A stretch of DNA of 64,000 nt from Cupriavidus sp. MP-37 (GCF_020618415.1 NZ_CP085344.1:3123001-3187000), one strand, 5' to 3'. Shown: positions 53,782-62,663, counted from the first letter of the stretch. The notes: generated by a model from the letters alone, not told the origin. Translations and numbers: made by a program.

Positions 53782-55344
53782 TCAGGCGGCCCTGGCCGGA
53801 TTGGATGCGAGGCCGAAGTCCTCGGGGAATTCATTCAGCGCGGACAGCACCGGGTACGGCGTCATGCCGCCCATCGCGCATAGCGAGCCGTTGAGCATGG
53901 TGTCGCACAGGTCGCGCACCAGCTTGACGTGCCGGACCGGCTGCTCGCCGGCGATGATGCGGTCCATCACTTCGACGCCGCGGGTCGAACCGATCCGGCA
54001 CGGCGTGCATTTGCCGCATGATTCGATCGCGCAGAATTCCATCGCGTAGCGCGCCTGCTTCGCCATGTCGACGGTCTCGTCGAACACCACGATGCCGCCG
54101 TGGCCGACCACGCCGCCGAACGCGGCATAGGCTTCGTAGTCCAGCGGCACGTCGAAGCGCGACTCGGGCAGGTAGGCGCCCAGCGGCCCGCCCACCTGCA
54201 CCGCGCGGATGGCGCGGCCGCTGCGCGTGCCGCCGCCGTAGTCGACCAGCAGCTCGCGCAGCGTGACGCCGAACGCCTTCTCCACCAGCCCGCCGTGGCG
54301 GATATTGCCGGCCAGCTGGAACGGCAGCGTGCCGCGCGAGCGGCCCATGCCGAAGTCGCGGTAGAACTGCGCGCCACGCGCCAGGATCAGCGGCACCGTG
54401 GCCAGCGAGATCACGTTGTTGATCACCGTGGGCTGGCCGAACAGCCCCTTCAGCGCCGGCAGCGGCGGCTTGGCGCGCACCACGCCGCGCCGGCCTTCCA
54501 GGCTCTCCAGCAGCGCGGTTTCCTCGCCGCAGACATAGGCGCCGGCGCCCTTGCGCACTTCAAGATGGAAGCGCCTGCCGCTGCCGCGGATGTCGTCGCC
54601 GAGCCAGCCGGCGGCGCTGGCGATGCCGATCGCGCTTTGCAGCGCGGCGATCGCGTGCGGGTATTCGGAACGGCAGTAGATGTAGCCCTGCTCCGCGCCC
54701 ACCGCCAGGCCGGCGATGGTCATGCCTTCGATCAGCATGAAGGGATCGTCTTCCATCACCATGCGGTCGGAGAACGTGCCGGAGTCGCCTTCGTCGGCAT
54801 TGCAGACGATGTACTTGGTTGCGGACTGGGCGCCGAGCACCGTCTTCCACTTGATGCCGGTCGGGAACGCCGCGCCGCCGCGGCCGCGCAGGCCCGAGTC
54901 GGTGACCTCCTGCACGATCTCGGCGGGCTGCATGGCCAGCGCGCGTTCCAGGCCGGCGTAGCCCTCGTGCGCGCGGTAGTCGTCCAGCGACAGCGGATCG
55001 GTGATGCCGACGCGGGCGAAGGTCAGGCGCTCCTGTCGTTTCAGGAACGGGATCTCGTCGGTCGGGCCTTGCGCCAGCGCGTGCGCGCCACCCCGCAGCA
55101 GGCCGGCATCGAACAGCCCCGGCACGTCGGCCGCGCTGACCGGGCCGTAGGCCACGCGGCCGGCATCGGTCTGCACCTCGACCTGCGGCTCGAGCCAGAA
55201 CATGCCGCGCGAACCGTTGCGCACGATGCGCACGGCCTCGCCGCGCGCGGCGGCTTCGCGCGCGATGGCGCGCGCCACAGCATCGGCGCCCAGCGCGAGC
55301 GCGGTGGAGTCGCGCGGCACGAACAGGGTGGTGACGGTGCTCAT
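53782..55344 (-). CDS. fdsB: NAD-dependent formate dehydrogenase, beta (NADH-binding) subunit
   Basis: A 520-residue NuoF-like subunit with an N-terminal thioredoxin-like extension. GLRGRGGAAFPTGIKW is the FMN/NAD-binding glycine-rich motif, and ESCGKCTPCRIG with a later distant cysteine binds a [4Fe-4S] cluster. It passes electrons from formate to NAD+. The ATG at 55344 overlaps the fdsG stop as ATGA; an earlier in-frame start would lie within fdsG. Confidence 0.95.
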   Translation of the reverse strand: MSTVTTLFVPRDSTALALGADAVARAIAREAAARGEAVRIVRNGSRGMFWLEPQVEVQTDAGRVAYGPVSAADVPGLFDAGLLRGGAHALAQGPTDEIPFLKRQERLTFARVGITDPLSLDDYRAHEGYAGLERALAMQPAEIVQEVTDSGLRGRGGAAFPTGIKWKTVLGAQSATKYIVCNADEGDSGTFSDRMVMEDDPFMLIEGMTIAGLAVGAEQGYIYCRSEYPHAIAALQSAIGIASAAGWLGDDIRGSGRRFHLEVRKGAGAYVCGEETALLESLEGRRGVVRAKPPLPALKGLFGQPTVINNVISLATVPLILARGAQFYRDFGMGRSRGTLPFQLAGNIRHGGLVEKAFGVTLRELLVDYGGGTRSGRAIRAVQVGGPLGAYLPESRFDVPLDYEAYAAFGGVVGHGGIVVFDETVDMAKQARYAMEFCAIESCGKCTPCRIGSTRGVEVMDRIIAGEQPVRHVKLVRDLCDTMLNGSLCAMGGMTPYPVLSALNEFPEDFGLASNPARAA

Positions 55345-55880
55345 GCCTGTGCCTCCAATTCTGCCGGGGTGGACGGTGCGCGCAGCGCGCGCACCAGCGC
55401 GTCGAAGCGCGCGCCATCGACATAGCCGTGCAGCTGCTCGCCGACCATCACCGCCGGGCCGCAGGCGCACTGGCCCAGGCAATAGACCGGCTCCAGCGTC
55501 ACCTGCCCGTCCGCGCTGGTTTCATGGAAGCCGCAGCCGAGCGCGCGCTGCGCGTGCTCGGCCAGCGCCTCGGCGCCGACCGCCTGGCACGCCTCGGCGC
55601 GGCACACCTGCACCACGTGGCGGCCGGCGGGCTGCTGGCGGAAGTGATGGTAGAAGGTGATCACGCCGTGGACCTCGGCGCGCGACAGGTTGAGCGCGCG
55701 GGCGATCACGGGCACGGCGGTGTCGGGAATAAAGCCCTGGGTGTCCTGGATCTCGTGCAGGATCGGCAGCAAGGCGCCCGGCATGTGCTGGCGGGCCGCG
55801 ACGATGGCGGCAATGCGCGCGGCATCCGGGGATGCCGGGGCACCGGGGGCACGGGGTGCGTGGGGGGCGATATCTGGCAT
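55341..55880 (-). CDS. fdsG: NAD-dependent formate dehydrogenase, gamma subunit
   Basis: A 179-residue NuoE-like subunit. The [2Fe-2S] ligands are seen as CRAEAC and CLGQCACGP, after PILHEIQDTQGFIP and VHGVITFYHHF. It forms the NADH-oxidising module with FdsB. The first ~20 residues are Pro/Ala-rich. It is the first gene of the fds operon, divergent from fdsR. Confidence 0.95.
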   Translation of the reverse strand: MPDIAPHAPRAPGAPASPDAARIAAIVAARQHMPGALLPILHEIQDTQGFIPDTAVPVIARALNLSRAEVHGVITFYHHFRQQPAGRHVVQVCRAEACQAVGAEALAEHAQRALGCGFHETSADGQVTLEPVYCLGQCACGPAVMVGEQLHGYVDGARFDALVRALRAPSTPAELEAQA

Positions 55881-56041
55881 GGCGTCTCCTGTGAGGGCTC
55901 GCCAGGACCGGCCGAAGTGCCTGCCGGATCCCGCTTATATGCTATTTTTTTCCTATTTTCCGGGCTACCGGATCGCCGTTTCGCCCGTTAGGCGGACTAT
56001 ATGGGAGTGACAGCGGCCCTTCAATAAGCTATTTTCTACAT
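55881..56041. promoter_or_regulatory. fdsG-fdsR divergent promoter region
   Basis: 161 bases between the two genes. GCTATTTT occurs twice in the same direction, 87 bases apart (55941-55948 and 56028-56035), each beside half-site-like GCTTAT or ATAAGC, all in AT-rich patches. These are plausible FdsR sites or promoter elements; no exact consensus is claimed. Confidence 0.4.
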
Positions 56042-57145
56042 ATGATCCGCATCTCGATCCAACCTCACCTGCAAATCCGCGACGACGCCCGGCCGGGCGG
56101 CGAGCCGCTGGACGTGTCGCGGCTGGTGGCGCTGCTCGGCCATATCGGCGAATCCGGCAGCATCAGCCAGTCGGCCCAGGCGGTGTCGCTGTCGTACCGC
56201 TATGCCTGGGGCATCCTGCGCGATGCCGAAGCGCTGTTCGGCGGCCCGCTGATCGACAAGACGCGCGGGCGCGGCAGCGTGCTGACGCCGCTGGCGCAGC
56301 AGCTGGTGTGGGCCAGCAAGCGGATCGGCGCGCGGCTGTCGCCGACGCTCGACAGCCTGGCGTCCGAACTGGAGATCGAGTTGAAGAAGCTGATGGCGCA
56401 GCCCGAGGCCACGGCGCGGCTGCATGCCAGCCACGGCTTCGCGGTGGCGGCGCTGCGCGACTTCCTCGACGAGCAGCAGGTGCGGCACGACCTGAAGTAC
56501 TGCGGCAGCGTCGAGGCCGTGGCGGCGCTGGCCGAAGGCGCCTGCGACATCGCCGGCTTCCATGTGCCGGTGGGCGAGTTCGAGCACGGCATGTGGCGCC
56601 ACTTCACCACCTGGCTCAAGCCCGAGACCCACTGCCTGGTGCACCTGGCGGTGCGCAGCCAGGGGCTGTTCGTGCGGCCGGGCAATCCGCTCGGCATCCA
56701 TACGCTCGAGGACCTGACCCGGCGCGAAGTGCGCTTCGTCAACCGGCAGGTAGGGTCCGGCACGCGGCTGCTGCTGGACCTGATGCTGGCGGCGCGCGGC
56801 ATCGACGGCGCGCGCATCGAGGGCTACAGCAATGGCGAATTCACCCACGCCGCGGTGGCGGCCTACATCGGCAGCGGCATGGCCGATGTGGGCTTCGGCG
56901 TGGAGACCGCGGCGCGGCGCTTCGGGCTGGCCTTCGTGCCGGTGATCAAGGAGCGCTACTTCTTTGCGATCGAGCGCGCCAAGCTGCGCAGCGCGGCGCT
57001 GGCCGGCGCGGTCGGGGCGCTGACCAGCGAGGCCTTCCGCCAGCGCGTCAATGCGCTGCCCGGCTACGACGGCACCCTGACCGGCACCGTGCTGACCTTG
57101 CCGGAAGCCTTCCCGGACTACCGTGACAACTACCGCGACAACTAG
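56042..57145 (+). CDS. fdsR: FdsR-type regulator: ModE-like HTH plus PBP-like effector domain
   Basis: A 367-residue regulator divergent from fdsG. The N-terminal part (~residues 25-115: LLGHIGESGSISQSAQAVSLSYRYAWGILRDAEALFG) is a ModE-like winged helix-turn-helix. The rest is a periplasmic-binding-protein-like domain (LHASHGFAVAALRDFL, GSGTRLLLDLMLAARG). In Cupriavidus, FdsR controls the fds operon in response to formate. The last eight residues are a direct repeat, YRDN-YRDN, from a 12-base duplication. Confidence 0.9.
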   Translation: MIRISIQPHLQIRDDARPGGEPLDVSRLVALLGHIGESGSISQSAQAVSLSYRYAWGILRDAEALFGGPLIDKTRGRGSVLTPLAQQLVWASKRIGARLSPTLDSLASELEIELKKLMAQPEATARLHASHGFAVAALRDFLDEQQVRHDLKYCGSVEAVAALAEGACDIAGFHVPVGEFEHGMWRHFTTWLKPETHCLVHLAVRSQGLFVRPGNPLGIHTLEDLTRREVRFVNRQVGSGTRLLLDLMLAARGIDGARIEGYSNGEFTHAAVAAYIGSGMADVGFGVETAARRFGLAFVPVIKERYFFAIERAKLRSAALAGAVGALTSEAFRQRVNALPGYDGTLTGTVLTLPEAFPDYRDNYRDN

Positions 57146-57162
57146 CGCGTCACGCCGCCGCG

Positions 57163-57492
57163 CTAGCGTTGCAGCAACGACAGCCGGTCAGGATGGCCGG
57201 CCCACTGCTCATGGTCCGGCAGCGGTCCCTTCGCCTGGGTCAGCGGCAGCCAGTCCGGCCGCCGCGACAGTTCGGCATTGAGCGCAACGAAATGGCGCTG
57301 GTCCTCGGGCAGGTCATGCTCGGAATAGATCGCGCCGACGGGGCACAACGGCACGCACATCGAGCAGTCGATGCATTGGTCGGGATCGATGGCAAGGAAG
57401 TTCGGCCCTTCGTGGAAGCACGACATCGGGCAGACTTCGACGCAGTCGGTATGGCGGCACTGGATGCAGGCATCCGTCACGACAAAGGTCAT
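57163..57492 (-). CDS. fdxA: Seven-iron ferredoxin (FdxA-like)
   Basis: A 109-residue ferredoxin. It holds a [3Fe-4S]/[4Fe-4S] pair: CIQCRHTDCVEVCP and CIDCSMCVPLCP, with the family's FHEGPNFLAIDPDQC between. The C-terminal ~45 residues (RHFVALNAELSRRPDWLPLT) are typical of this type. It carries low-potential electrons; the partner is not known, although the neighbouring formate dehydrogenase is a possibility. The ATG at 57492 is chosen because the ferredoxin fold begins at MTFVVTDAC. Confidence 0.92.
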   Translation of the reverse strand: MTFVVTDACIQCRHTDCVEVCPMSCFHEGPNFLAIDPDQCIDCSMCVPLCPVGAIYSEHDLPEDQRHFVALNAELSRRPDWLPLTQAKGPLPDHEQWAGHPDRLSLLQR

Positions 57493-57649
57493 GGGGCAGT
57501 TACGGCACGGCAAATCAGTGCGTGATGGTAACGGCCGGCCGGGGCGCGTGGGGCACCCCGGCTTGTGCGACTTCTTCAAATCCGCTGAAGCGACGGGGCG
57601 CCGCGCACGCCCCGCCCTGGCCCGCCCTGGCCCGTCATGACCTGCCGCG

Positions 57650-58117
57650 TCAGGCGGTCTCGCGCATCAGCTCTTCCTTGCGCGCGGCCATGGCCTGCGC
57701 GACCTCGCGCAGGTTGATCTTTTCCTTGATCACGTTCTTGAACAGCTCGCCTTCCTCTTCCTCGACGTGGTGCGAGACATATTCCGACAGCACCGTGAAA
57801 TTGGCCTCGAGCATGTCGCCGGCCGGGTCTTCCTCGATCGCGGCGATCAGGTCCTTGGCGACCTGGTGCTCGACCTGGGCCTCGTCCAGCAAGTCGTCGA
57901 TCTCGTCGCTGACGCCCCGCAACGCCGGGTAGAACAGTTCTTCCTCGAGGGTGGCATGCACCGTGAGCTGGTGGCACACGTCGAGCGCGATCGATTCCTT
58001 CTCGTCGCGGTCATCGACATCCTTGAACGCCTTGAACTGCTTCTTGACCGCGCGATGGTCATCCATCAAGGCACCGAGGGCCTCGGCCTGGTCTGCGGGG
58101 ATCTTCGACTTGTCCAC
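57650..58117 (-). CDS. Hemerythrin HHE-domain protein
   Basis: A 155-residue four-helix protein. It has the iron-ligand pattern of HHE proteins: His21 (DDHRAVK), His54 and Glu58 (TVHATLEEELF), His84 (EHQ), His116-His117 and Glu121 (SHHVEEEEGE). It may bind O2, NO or iron. The start is a GTG at 58117, with AGGAGA 6 bases before; no good ATG exists at that place. It is divergent from the recombinase-like gene, with ~360 non-coding bases between. Confidence 0.85.
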   Translation of the reverse strand: MDKSKIPADQAEALGALMDDHRAVKKQFKAFKDVDDRDEKESIALDVCHQLTVHATLEEELFYPALRGVSDEIDDLLDEAQVEHQVAKDLIAAIEEDPAGDMLEANFTVLSEYVSHHVEEEEGELFKNVIKEKINLREVAQAMAARKEELMRETA

Positions 58118-58476
58118 GGTTCTCTCCTGGTGGGGAGCCGGCACTCCGGCTTCGACCCGTAGGCAGGCAGGTTCCGTGCCCGCGTCGCAGCAGGCGCCGT
58201 GGCGCGCGCGCGGCGTACCCGCCTGCGAGTCATTGCAATTCCTGCGCGAAGCCTTGTAATTGTGCCCGCGGCGGCGCGTGGGGCGCGCATGGCGTTCTCG
58301 CACCGGCTCTGCGCGCCGGTATAACGTTGCGCCGCTTTGAGGGGAAGGCGGGACGCGCGGCATGAAAGTTGCGGCAGCTACGGCAACCGTTGCGGCATGC
58401 CGCAACCAGCCGGAACAGAATCCTCTGCCCGGAGCGCCAACACCAGCGTGCGGCGCGCGCGCCGTCCGACACCATC
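58118..58476. promoter_or_regulatory. Intergenic region with GTTGCGGCA palindrome cluster
   Basis: 359 bases without a gene between two divergent genes. GTTGCGGCATGCCGCAAC at 58389-58406 is a perfect 18-base palindrome, and a further half-site GTTGCGGCA lies just upstream (58368-58376), with a shorter GTTGCG at 58326. The cluster is 70-150 bases before the start of the recombinase-like gene, a common place for an autoregulatory operator. Confidence 0.55.
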
Positions 58477-59124
58477 ATGCCGACCACCTTCCTCTACTCG
58501 AATTGCGCCGATGCACCGTCGGCCGTCCAGGATGAACTGCAGGCCGCCAGCGCCGCCGGCTATGGCGTCGCCCCGCAGCACGTGTTCTGGGAGGCCGCGC
58601 CGGCCTCGGTGCCCGCCTTGCAGCGCCCGCGCCTGCGCGCGCTGCAGCACCAGGTGCAGCCGGGCGACGCGGTCGTCGCGCTGCGCCTGTGCAGCCTGGG
58701 CTGGAGCGTGCCCGAGGTGCTGGCCACGGTCCGGCGCTTTCGCCTGCTGGGCGTGACGCTGTACTGCGTGCAGCTGTCGCGCGATAACCTCGCCGACGCA
58801 GCGCCGCCTGAAGCCGTCGAGGTGTTGCGCGCGGTGGCTGCGCTGGAAGGCGCCACGCGCAGCGTGCGCGTGCGCGAGAGCCTGGCCGCGGCCAAGGCGA
58901 TGGGGCGCCAGGTGGGCCGTCCGCCCAAGCACACGCCCGAGCAGCGCCACGCCATCCTGAGCGCGCTGTCCGCGGGCTATTCGGTCAGCGAGACCGCACG
59001 GCGCTTCAGCACCTCGCGCCAGACCGTGCTGCGCATCCGCGCCGCCGAGCCGCTGGCGCAGCGTGCGGCAGCCATCGCCCTGGCCGACGCCGAAGAATCC
59101 GCCACCGAAACGGCGACCGAATGA
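58477..59124 (+). CDS. Serine-recombinase-like protein with lost active site, helix-turn-helix
   Basis: A 215-residue protein with the layout of a resolvase/invertase: a catalytic-like domain (~1-140), then KxxGRQVGRPPKHTPEQRH and a C-terminal helix-turn-helix (~153-187: AGYSVSETARRFSTSRQTVLRIRA). The active-site positions do not match: the usual YxRxS is Y-S-N-C-A (residues 7-11; Arg and Ser missing), and the usual DRLxRS is CSLGWS (72-77). It therefore probably binds DNA but does not cut it. It may regulate its own promoter through the palindrome upstream. The ATG at 58477 starts the domain. Confidence 0.75.
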   Translation: MPTTFLYSNCADAPSAVQDELQAASAAGYGVAPQHVFWEAAPASVPALQRPRLRALQHQVQPGDAVVALRLCSLGWSVPEVLATVRRFRLLGVTLYCVQLSRDNLADAAPPEAVEVLRAVAALEGATRSVRVRESLAAAKAMGRQVGRPPKHTPEQRHAILSALSAGYSVSETARRFSTSRQTVLRIRAAEPLAQRAAAIALADAEESATETATE

Positions 59125-59170
59125 AACCCGCCGCCGCAACGCGCGCTACGGCTGCGTCGGGCAGGCTGCC

Positions 59171-59602
59171 ATGACCGACCGGGTGCCCAATGCCACGGAC
59201 CTGCCTGTGGCTCTGGTCGATGCCATGGGGCCGTCCGAGACTATCCCCCTGCCCGCGCGCTTCGCCAGGCCGACGCTGCTGCTCGAAACGCTGCTGGCGA
59301 CACGGCTGGAATTGCTGAGCCGCGACCATGCCTGGCCGCCGCACACGCTGGCGCAGCGGCGGGCCGTGCTGATGCGGCTGTGGGAACAGCGCGCGCCGGG
59401 CCTGTTCGAGCAGGACGGCACCGCCGACAGCATCGAACGCTGCCTGCAGGCGGCGTTTGCCGAAGCGGGCGCCGGACGCCGGCTGGAAGCGGCGCTGCAG
59501 TTCAAGCGCGCTTACTACCTGGTGTGCTGCACGGCATCGTCGGGCAGCCGCGCGCGGCTGCATGGCGGCGGTAACAGCGGCAACAAGGGCGACCCAGGCT
59601 AA
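59171..59602 (+). CDS. Unknown small protein
   Basis: A 143-residue protein of unknown family, beginning MTDRVPNATDLPVALVDAM. It has no signal peptide or membrane helix; the centre is helical (LLLETLLATRLELLSRDH, RRAVLMRLWEQRAPGLFEQD), with Ala-rich and Gly-rich C-terminal parts. The start at 59171 is 46 bases after the preceding gene, so they could be cotranscribed. The coding bias is the same as in the neighbours. Confidence 0.6.
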   Translation: MTDRVPNATDLPVALVDAMGPSETIPLPARFARPTLLLETLLATRLELLSRDHAWPPHTLAQRRAVLMRLWEQRAPGLFEQDGTADSIERCLQAAFAEAGAGRRLEAALQFKRAYYLVCCTASSGSRARLHGGGNSGNKGDPG

Positions 59603-59618
59603 CCGGCACGTGCGCTGG

Positions 59619-60566
59619 TCACGCGCAAGCCGCGCGCAGCGTCTCGTCCCACTCCGCGACGAAGCGGCCGATGCCGAAGCGCTCGCGCGCCAGGCGGCAG
59701 CCGCGCTCGCCCCAGACCCTTGCCAGTTCCGGATCATCGAGCAGTTCGCGCATCACGCTGACCAGCACCTCGGGGCGCGTATCGACATAGCCGTTGTTGC
59801 CGCTCTGGATCACCGTGGCCAGCTCGGTGGTGGCCAGGCCGACCACCGGCACCCCCAGCATCATCGCTTCGACCACCGCCAGCCCCAGGCTGGTGTAGCG
59901 GATCGGGTTGAAGAAGAAGCGGTAGCGCGCGACCAAGGCTGCCAGTTCCGGGTTGGGCACCTCGCCCAGTCCGCCCGCCTCCTGCGCCGCCATGCCGACC
60001 AGGTCCAGCGGCACCTGCTCGCGCACGCGCGCGAACAGGTCGGCGCCGAGGCGGCGGCCGCGCCGCGCCAGGTGATTGACCACGCTGATGCCGCGCGCCA
60101 GTTCGCCGCTGTAGCGCACCGCCGGGTCGACCAGCACGCCGTGTTCGATCACGCGGCACGGCGTGACGCCGCTGTCCCACATCAGCGCGTTGAACGGCGT
60201 CACATGCACCAGCAGCATCGACGGGTCCTGCACCGGATGGCGCGTGTTGGTCGGATGTTCCTGCGGCGGATCGTGTTCCAGGTAGATTGCGGGCAGCGCG
60301 CGCTGCGCGGCGCTGAGCAGCGCCACGCGGTCGTGCTCGTAATGGTGGCGGTGCTGGTACAGCACGCAGTCGAAGCGGCCGGCCGGGACCGCGTCATAGG
60401 GCACCTCGTGCACGTTGGCACCCCACGGCAGCGCGCCGCCGGCGCCGGCATAGCCCGGGGTGCCGTCAGTGCGCGTGACCAGGTACAGCTCGTGCGGGAT
60501 CTGCGACAGGTAATACAGGTAGTTGCCGTGCACGTGCCAGGTCAGGATGCGCAGCCGCCTAGCCAT
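59619..60566 (-). CDS. Glycosyltransferase (GT-B, family 1/4-like)
   Basis: A 315-residue glycosyltransferase. LRILTWHVHGNYLYYLSQIPHELYLV starts the first Rossmann strand; RYRFFFNPIRYTSLGLAVVEAMMLGVPVVG is the family's sugar-nucleotide site with the conserved Glu. It likely acts in surface polysaccharide or LPS synthesis. The ATG at 60566 overlaps the upstream glycosyltransferase 9 gene by 8 bases. It is the last of four overlapping genes. Confidence 0.82.
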   Translation of the reverse strand: MARRLRILTWHVHGNYLYYLSQIPHELYLVTRTDGTPGYAGAGGALPWGANVHEVPYDAVPAGRFDCVLYQHRHHYEHDRVALLSAAQRALPAIYLEHDPPQEHPTNTRHPVQDPSMLLVHVTPFNALMWDSGVTPCRVIEHGVLVDPAVRYSGELARGISVVNHLARRGRRLGADLFARVREQVPLDLVGMAAQEAGGLGEVPNPELAALVARYRFFFNPIRYTSLGLAVVEAMMLGVPVVGLATTELATVIQSGNNGYVDTRPEVLVSVMRELLDDPELARVWGERGCRLARERFGIGRFVAEWDETLRAACA

Positions 60567-61680
60567 GGCCGCGCTCCTGCGCCGCCAGCGCCAGCGCCGC
60601 CTCGACCACGCGCGCCACGCTGATATTCGATGCGCACGGATGCCCGGCGAGCGGGCAGCGCTGATGCATGCACGGGCGGCATGCCGGCTGGTCGGCCAGC
60701 ACGCGGTGCAGCGTGGTGTCGAGCGGCGCCCAGCGCGCGCTGTCGCTGCCGCAGGACACCACCACGCTGGGCGTACCCACCGCCGCGGCAATATGCGAGG
60801 CGCCGGTATCGTTGCACAGCAGCAGCCGCGCGTCGCGGATCAGCGCGGCCAGCGTGCCCAGCGCGGTCTGCCCGCACAGGTTGACCACCGGCTTGCCCAG
60901 GCGCCGCGCCAGTTGCCCCACCAGTGCGGACTCGTCGCGGCTGCCGGTCAGCACCACCTTCCAGTGGCGCCGCAACGCGCGCCCGGCCGCGGCAAAGCGC
61001 TCCACCGGCCAGCGCCGCGACGGCATGCGCGCGCCGGCGTGCAGGCACACATAGTCGCCGGCCACCAGCCCGTGCTCGGCGGCCAGCAGCCGCCAGCTGG
61101 CATGGTCGAGCGGGCGCAGCGGAAATTCCAGGCTGCGGTCCGGGCACGGATAGCCCAGCGCCTGCATCAGCGCCAGCAGCCGCTCCACCTCGTTGCCCTG
61201 CGGCCACGGCACCAGCATGTCAGCGCGATTGCAGCGCGCCGCGGCGGGACCGGGGCAGAACCCCGCCATGCGCTTCGCGCCCAGCCGCTGCACCACGGCG
61301 TTGGTGAGCGCGCCGCTGCCGTGCAGCTGGATCGCCAGGTCGAAGCGCGCCGCGTGCGCAGCGGCGTAGAACGGGTCCACCGCCGCCTCCGCGCAGGGTT
61401 GCTCGGGCATGCCGGGCGCGCCGGGAAACACCATCAGGTCGTCCACCAGCGCGCTGAAGCGGGACACGAACTCCTGCGCCCACGGCAGGCCGATCAGCGT
61501 GATGCGGGCCTCGGGCTCGCCCGCGCGCAGCGCACGCAGCGCCGGCACCGCGCACAGCATGTCGCCGAGCTGTAGCGCGCGGAACACCGCGATGCGCCGC
61601 GCGCGCGGCGCCGCCGCGTGGCGCCGATGCGGAGGCTGCGCCAGCGGCACGGCCTTGACGGGTTCGACGCACGCGCTCAT
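60559..61680 (-). CDS. Glycosyltransferase family 9 (heptosyltransferase-like)
   Basis: A 373-residue GT9 protein. RRIAVFRALQLGDMLCAVPALRALR is the N-terminal family motif; YVCLHAGARMPSRRWPVERFA and LLLCNDTGASHIAAAVGTPSVVV are the acceptor and nucleotide-sugar regions. Members transfer heptose or related sugars to lipid A cores. The ATG at 61680 overlaps the upstream gene as ATGA. Confidence 0.85.
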   Translation of the reverse strand: MSACVEPVKAVPLAQPPHRRHAAAPRARRIAVFRALQLGDMLCAVPALRALRAGEPEARITLIGLPWAQEFVSRFSALVDDLMVFPGAPGMPEQPCAEAAVDPFYAAAHAARFDLAIQLHGSGALTNAVVQRLGAKRMAGFCPGPAAARCNRADMLVPWPQGNEVERLLALMQALGYPCPDRSLEFPLRPLDHASWRLLAAEHGLVAGDYVCLHAGARMPSRRWPVERFAAAGRALRRHWKVVLTGSRDESALVGQLARRLGKPVVNLCGQTALGTLAALIRDARLLLCNDTGASHIAAAVGTPSVVVSCGSDSARWAPLDTTLHRVLADQPACRPCMHQRCPLAGHPCASNISVARVVEAALALAAQERGHG

Positions 61681-62663
61681 AAGAACACCACCCGGAACGC
61701 CAGCGCGCCGCGCAGCCGCCAGTACAGCGACAGCGGCGGTATCAGCATGGAGGTGAACGCCATCTCGGCCACATGGGCCGGCGTCAGCGCCGCGCCGCGC
61801 AGGCGCCGCGCGCAGAATGCCGCGGTCAATCCCAGCCACAGCAGGCCCGCCGCCGCGGCCATGGCAGGCGCGCCCGCCAGCCAGGCGATCGGCGCGGCCA
61901 GCAGCGCCAGCACCGTCACGTAGTAATGCCAGGGCGGCACGCGCCGGATGCGCTGCCGGTACAGGCGCGGATGCTTCTTGTACAGCAGCGCGTCGAAGTA
62001 CACCTTGGCCTGCGCCGCGACGCTGCTGCCCCAGGCGGCGGGCCGCACCGGATGCGCGACCACGGCCGCCGGCGCGCGCCCCACCGGGCACACTTGCCGG
62101 ATCAGGCGGAACTGCAGGTCCGAATCCTCGCGCCAGGCGCGCGTGAAGCGCTCGTCGAAGCCGCCGATGCGCACCAGCGCGTCGCGCCGGACGAAGCAAT
62201 TGGCGGTGACGAACTCGGCGTGCGCAAGGCCGCCGGTATCGCGCTCGTGGTCGGTAGGCCGCGCCGGCAGCGGCACGTGCACGGTGCCGGCGACCGCGCA
62301 GCATTGGGGCTGGTCCGCGAGCGCGGCGCAGCCCGCTTCGAGCCAGCCCGGCTCCGGCACGGTGTCGTCGTCGGTAAAGGCGATCACCGGCGCGCGCGCG
62401 CGGCGCCAGCCGGCATTGCGCGCGCCCGACGGCCCTTGCGTGCCCGGCACCGGCACATAGCGCAGCGCATGGTGCGGATGCTGCGCGGCCATCAGCGCCA
62501 CCAGCCGTTCGATGCGGGCCTCGCAGCCATCGTCGGCGACGATGATCTCGTATGCCTGCGCGGGCAGGCGCTGGGCGCACAGCGCGTGCAGGCAGCGCGC
62601 CAGCAGCGCCGGCCGGCGCCAGGTGGGAACGACCACCGAGACCCTGAGCTCAGGCCTGTCCAT
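61677..62663 (-). CDS. Glycosyltransferase family 2 with C-terminal membrane helices
   Basis: A 328-residue protein. LRVSVVVPTWRRPALLARCL and VIAFTDDDTVPEPGWL (a DxD-type motif) mark GT2; EDSDLQFRLIRQ gives the ED motif. Two or three hydrophobic helices near the end (~255-320) anchor it. The start at 62663 is preferred over 62684 because GGGAGG lies 5 bases before it; both ATGs come from a 21-base tandem repeat. It overlaps the carbamoyltransferase gene by 14 bases. Confidence 0.83.
   Translation of the reverse strand: MDRPELRVSVVVPTWRRPALLARCLHALCAQRLPAQAYEIIVADDGCEARIERLVALMAAQHPHHALRYVPVPGTQGPSGARNAGWRRARAPVIAFTDDDTVPEPGWLEAGCAALADQPQCCAVAGTVHVPLPARPTDHERDTGGLAHAEFVTANCFVRRDALVRIGGFDERFTRAWREDSDLQFRLIRQVCPVGRAPAAVVAHPVRPAAWGSSVAAQAKVYFDALLYKKHPRLYRQRIRRVPPWHYYVTVLALLAAPIAWLAGAPAMAAAAGLLWLGLTAAFCARRLRGAALTPAHVAEMAFTSMLIPPLSLYWRLRGALAFRVVFL

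Noticed and set aside
51385..53883. Long open frame (832 codons) opposite fdsA
   Set aside because: It lies antisense to the full fdsA gene, with no recognisable domain and a biased composition.
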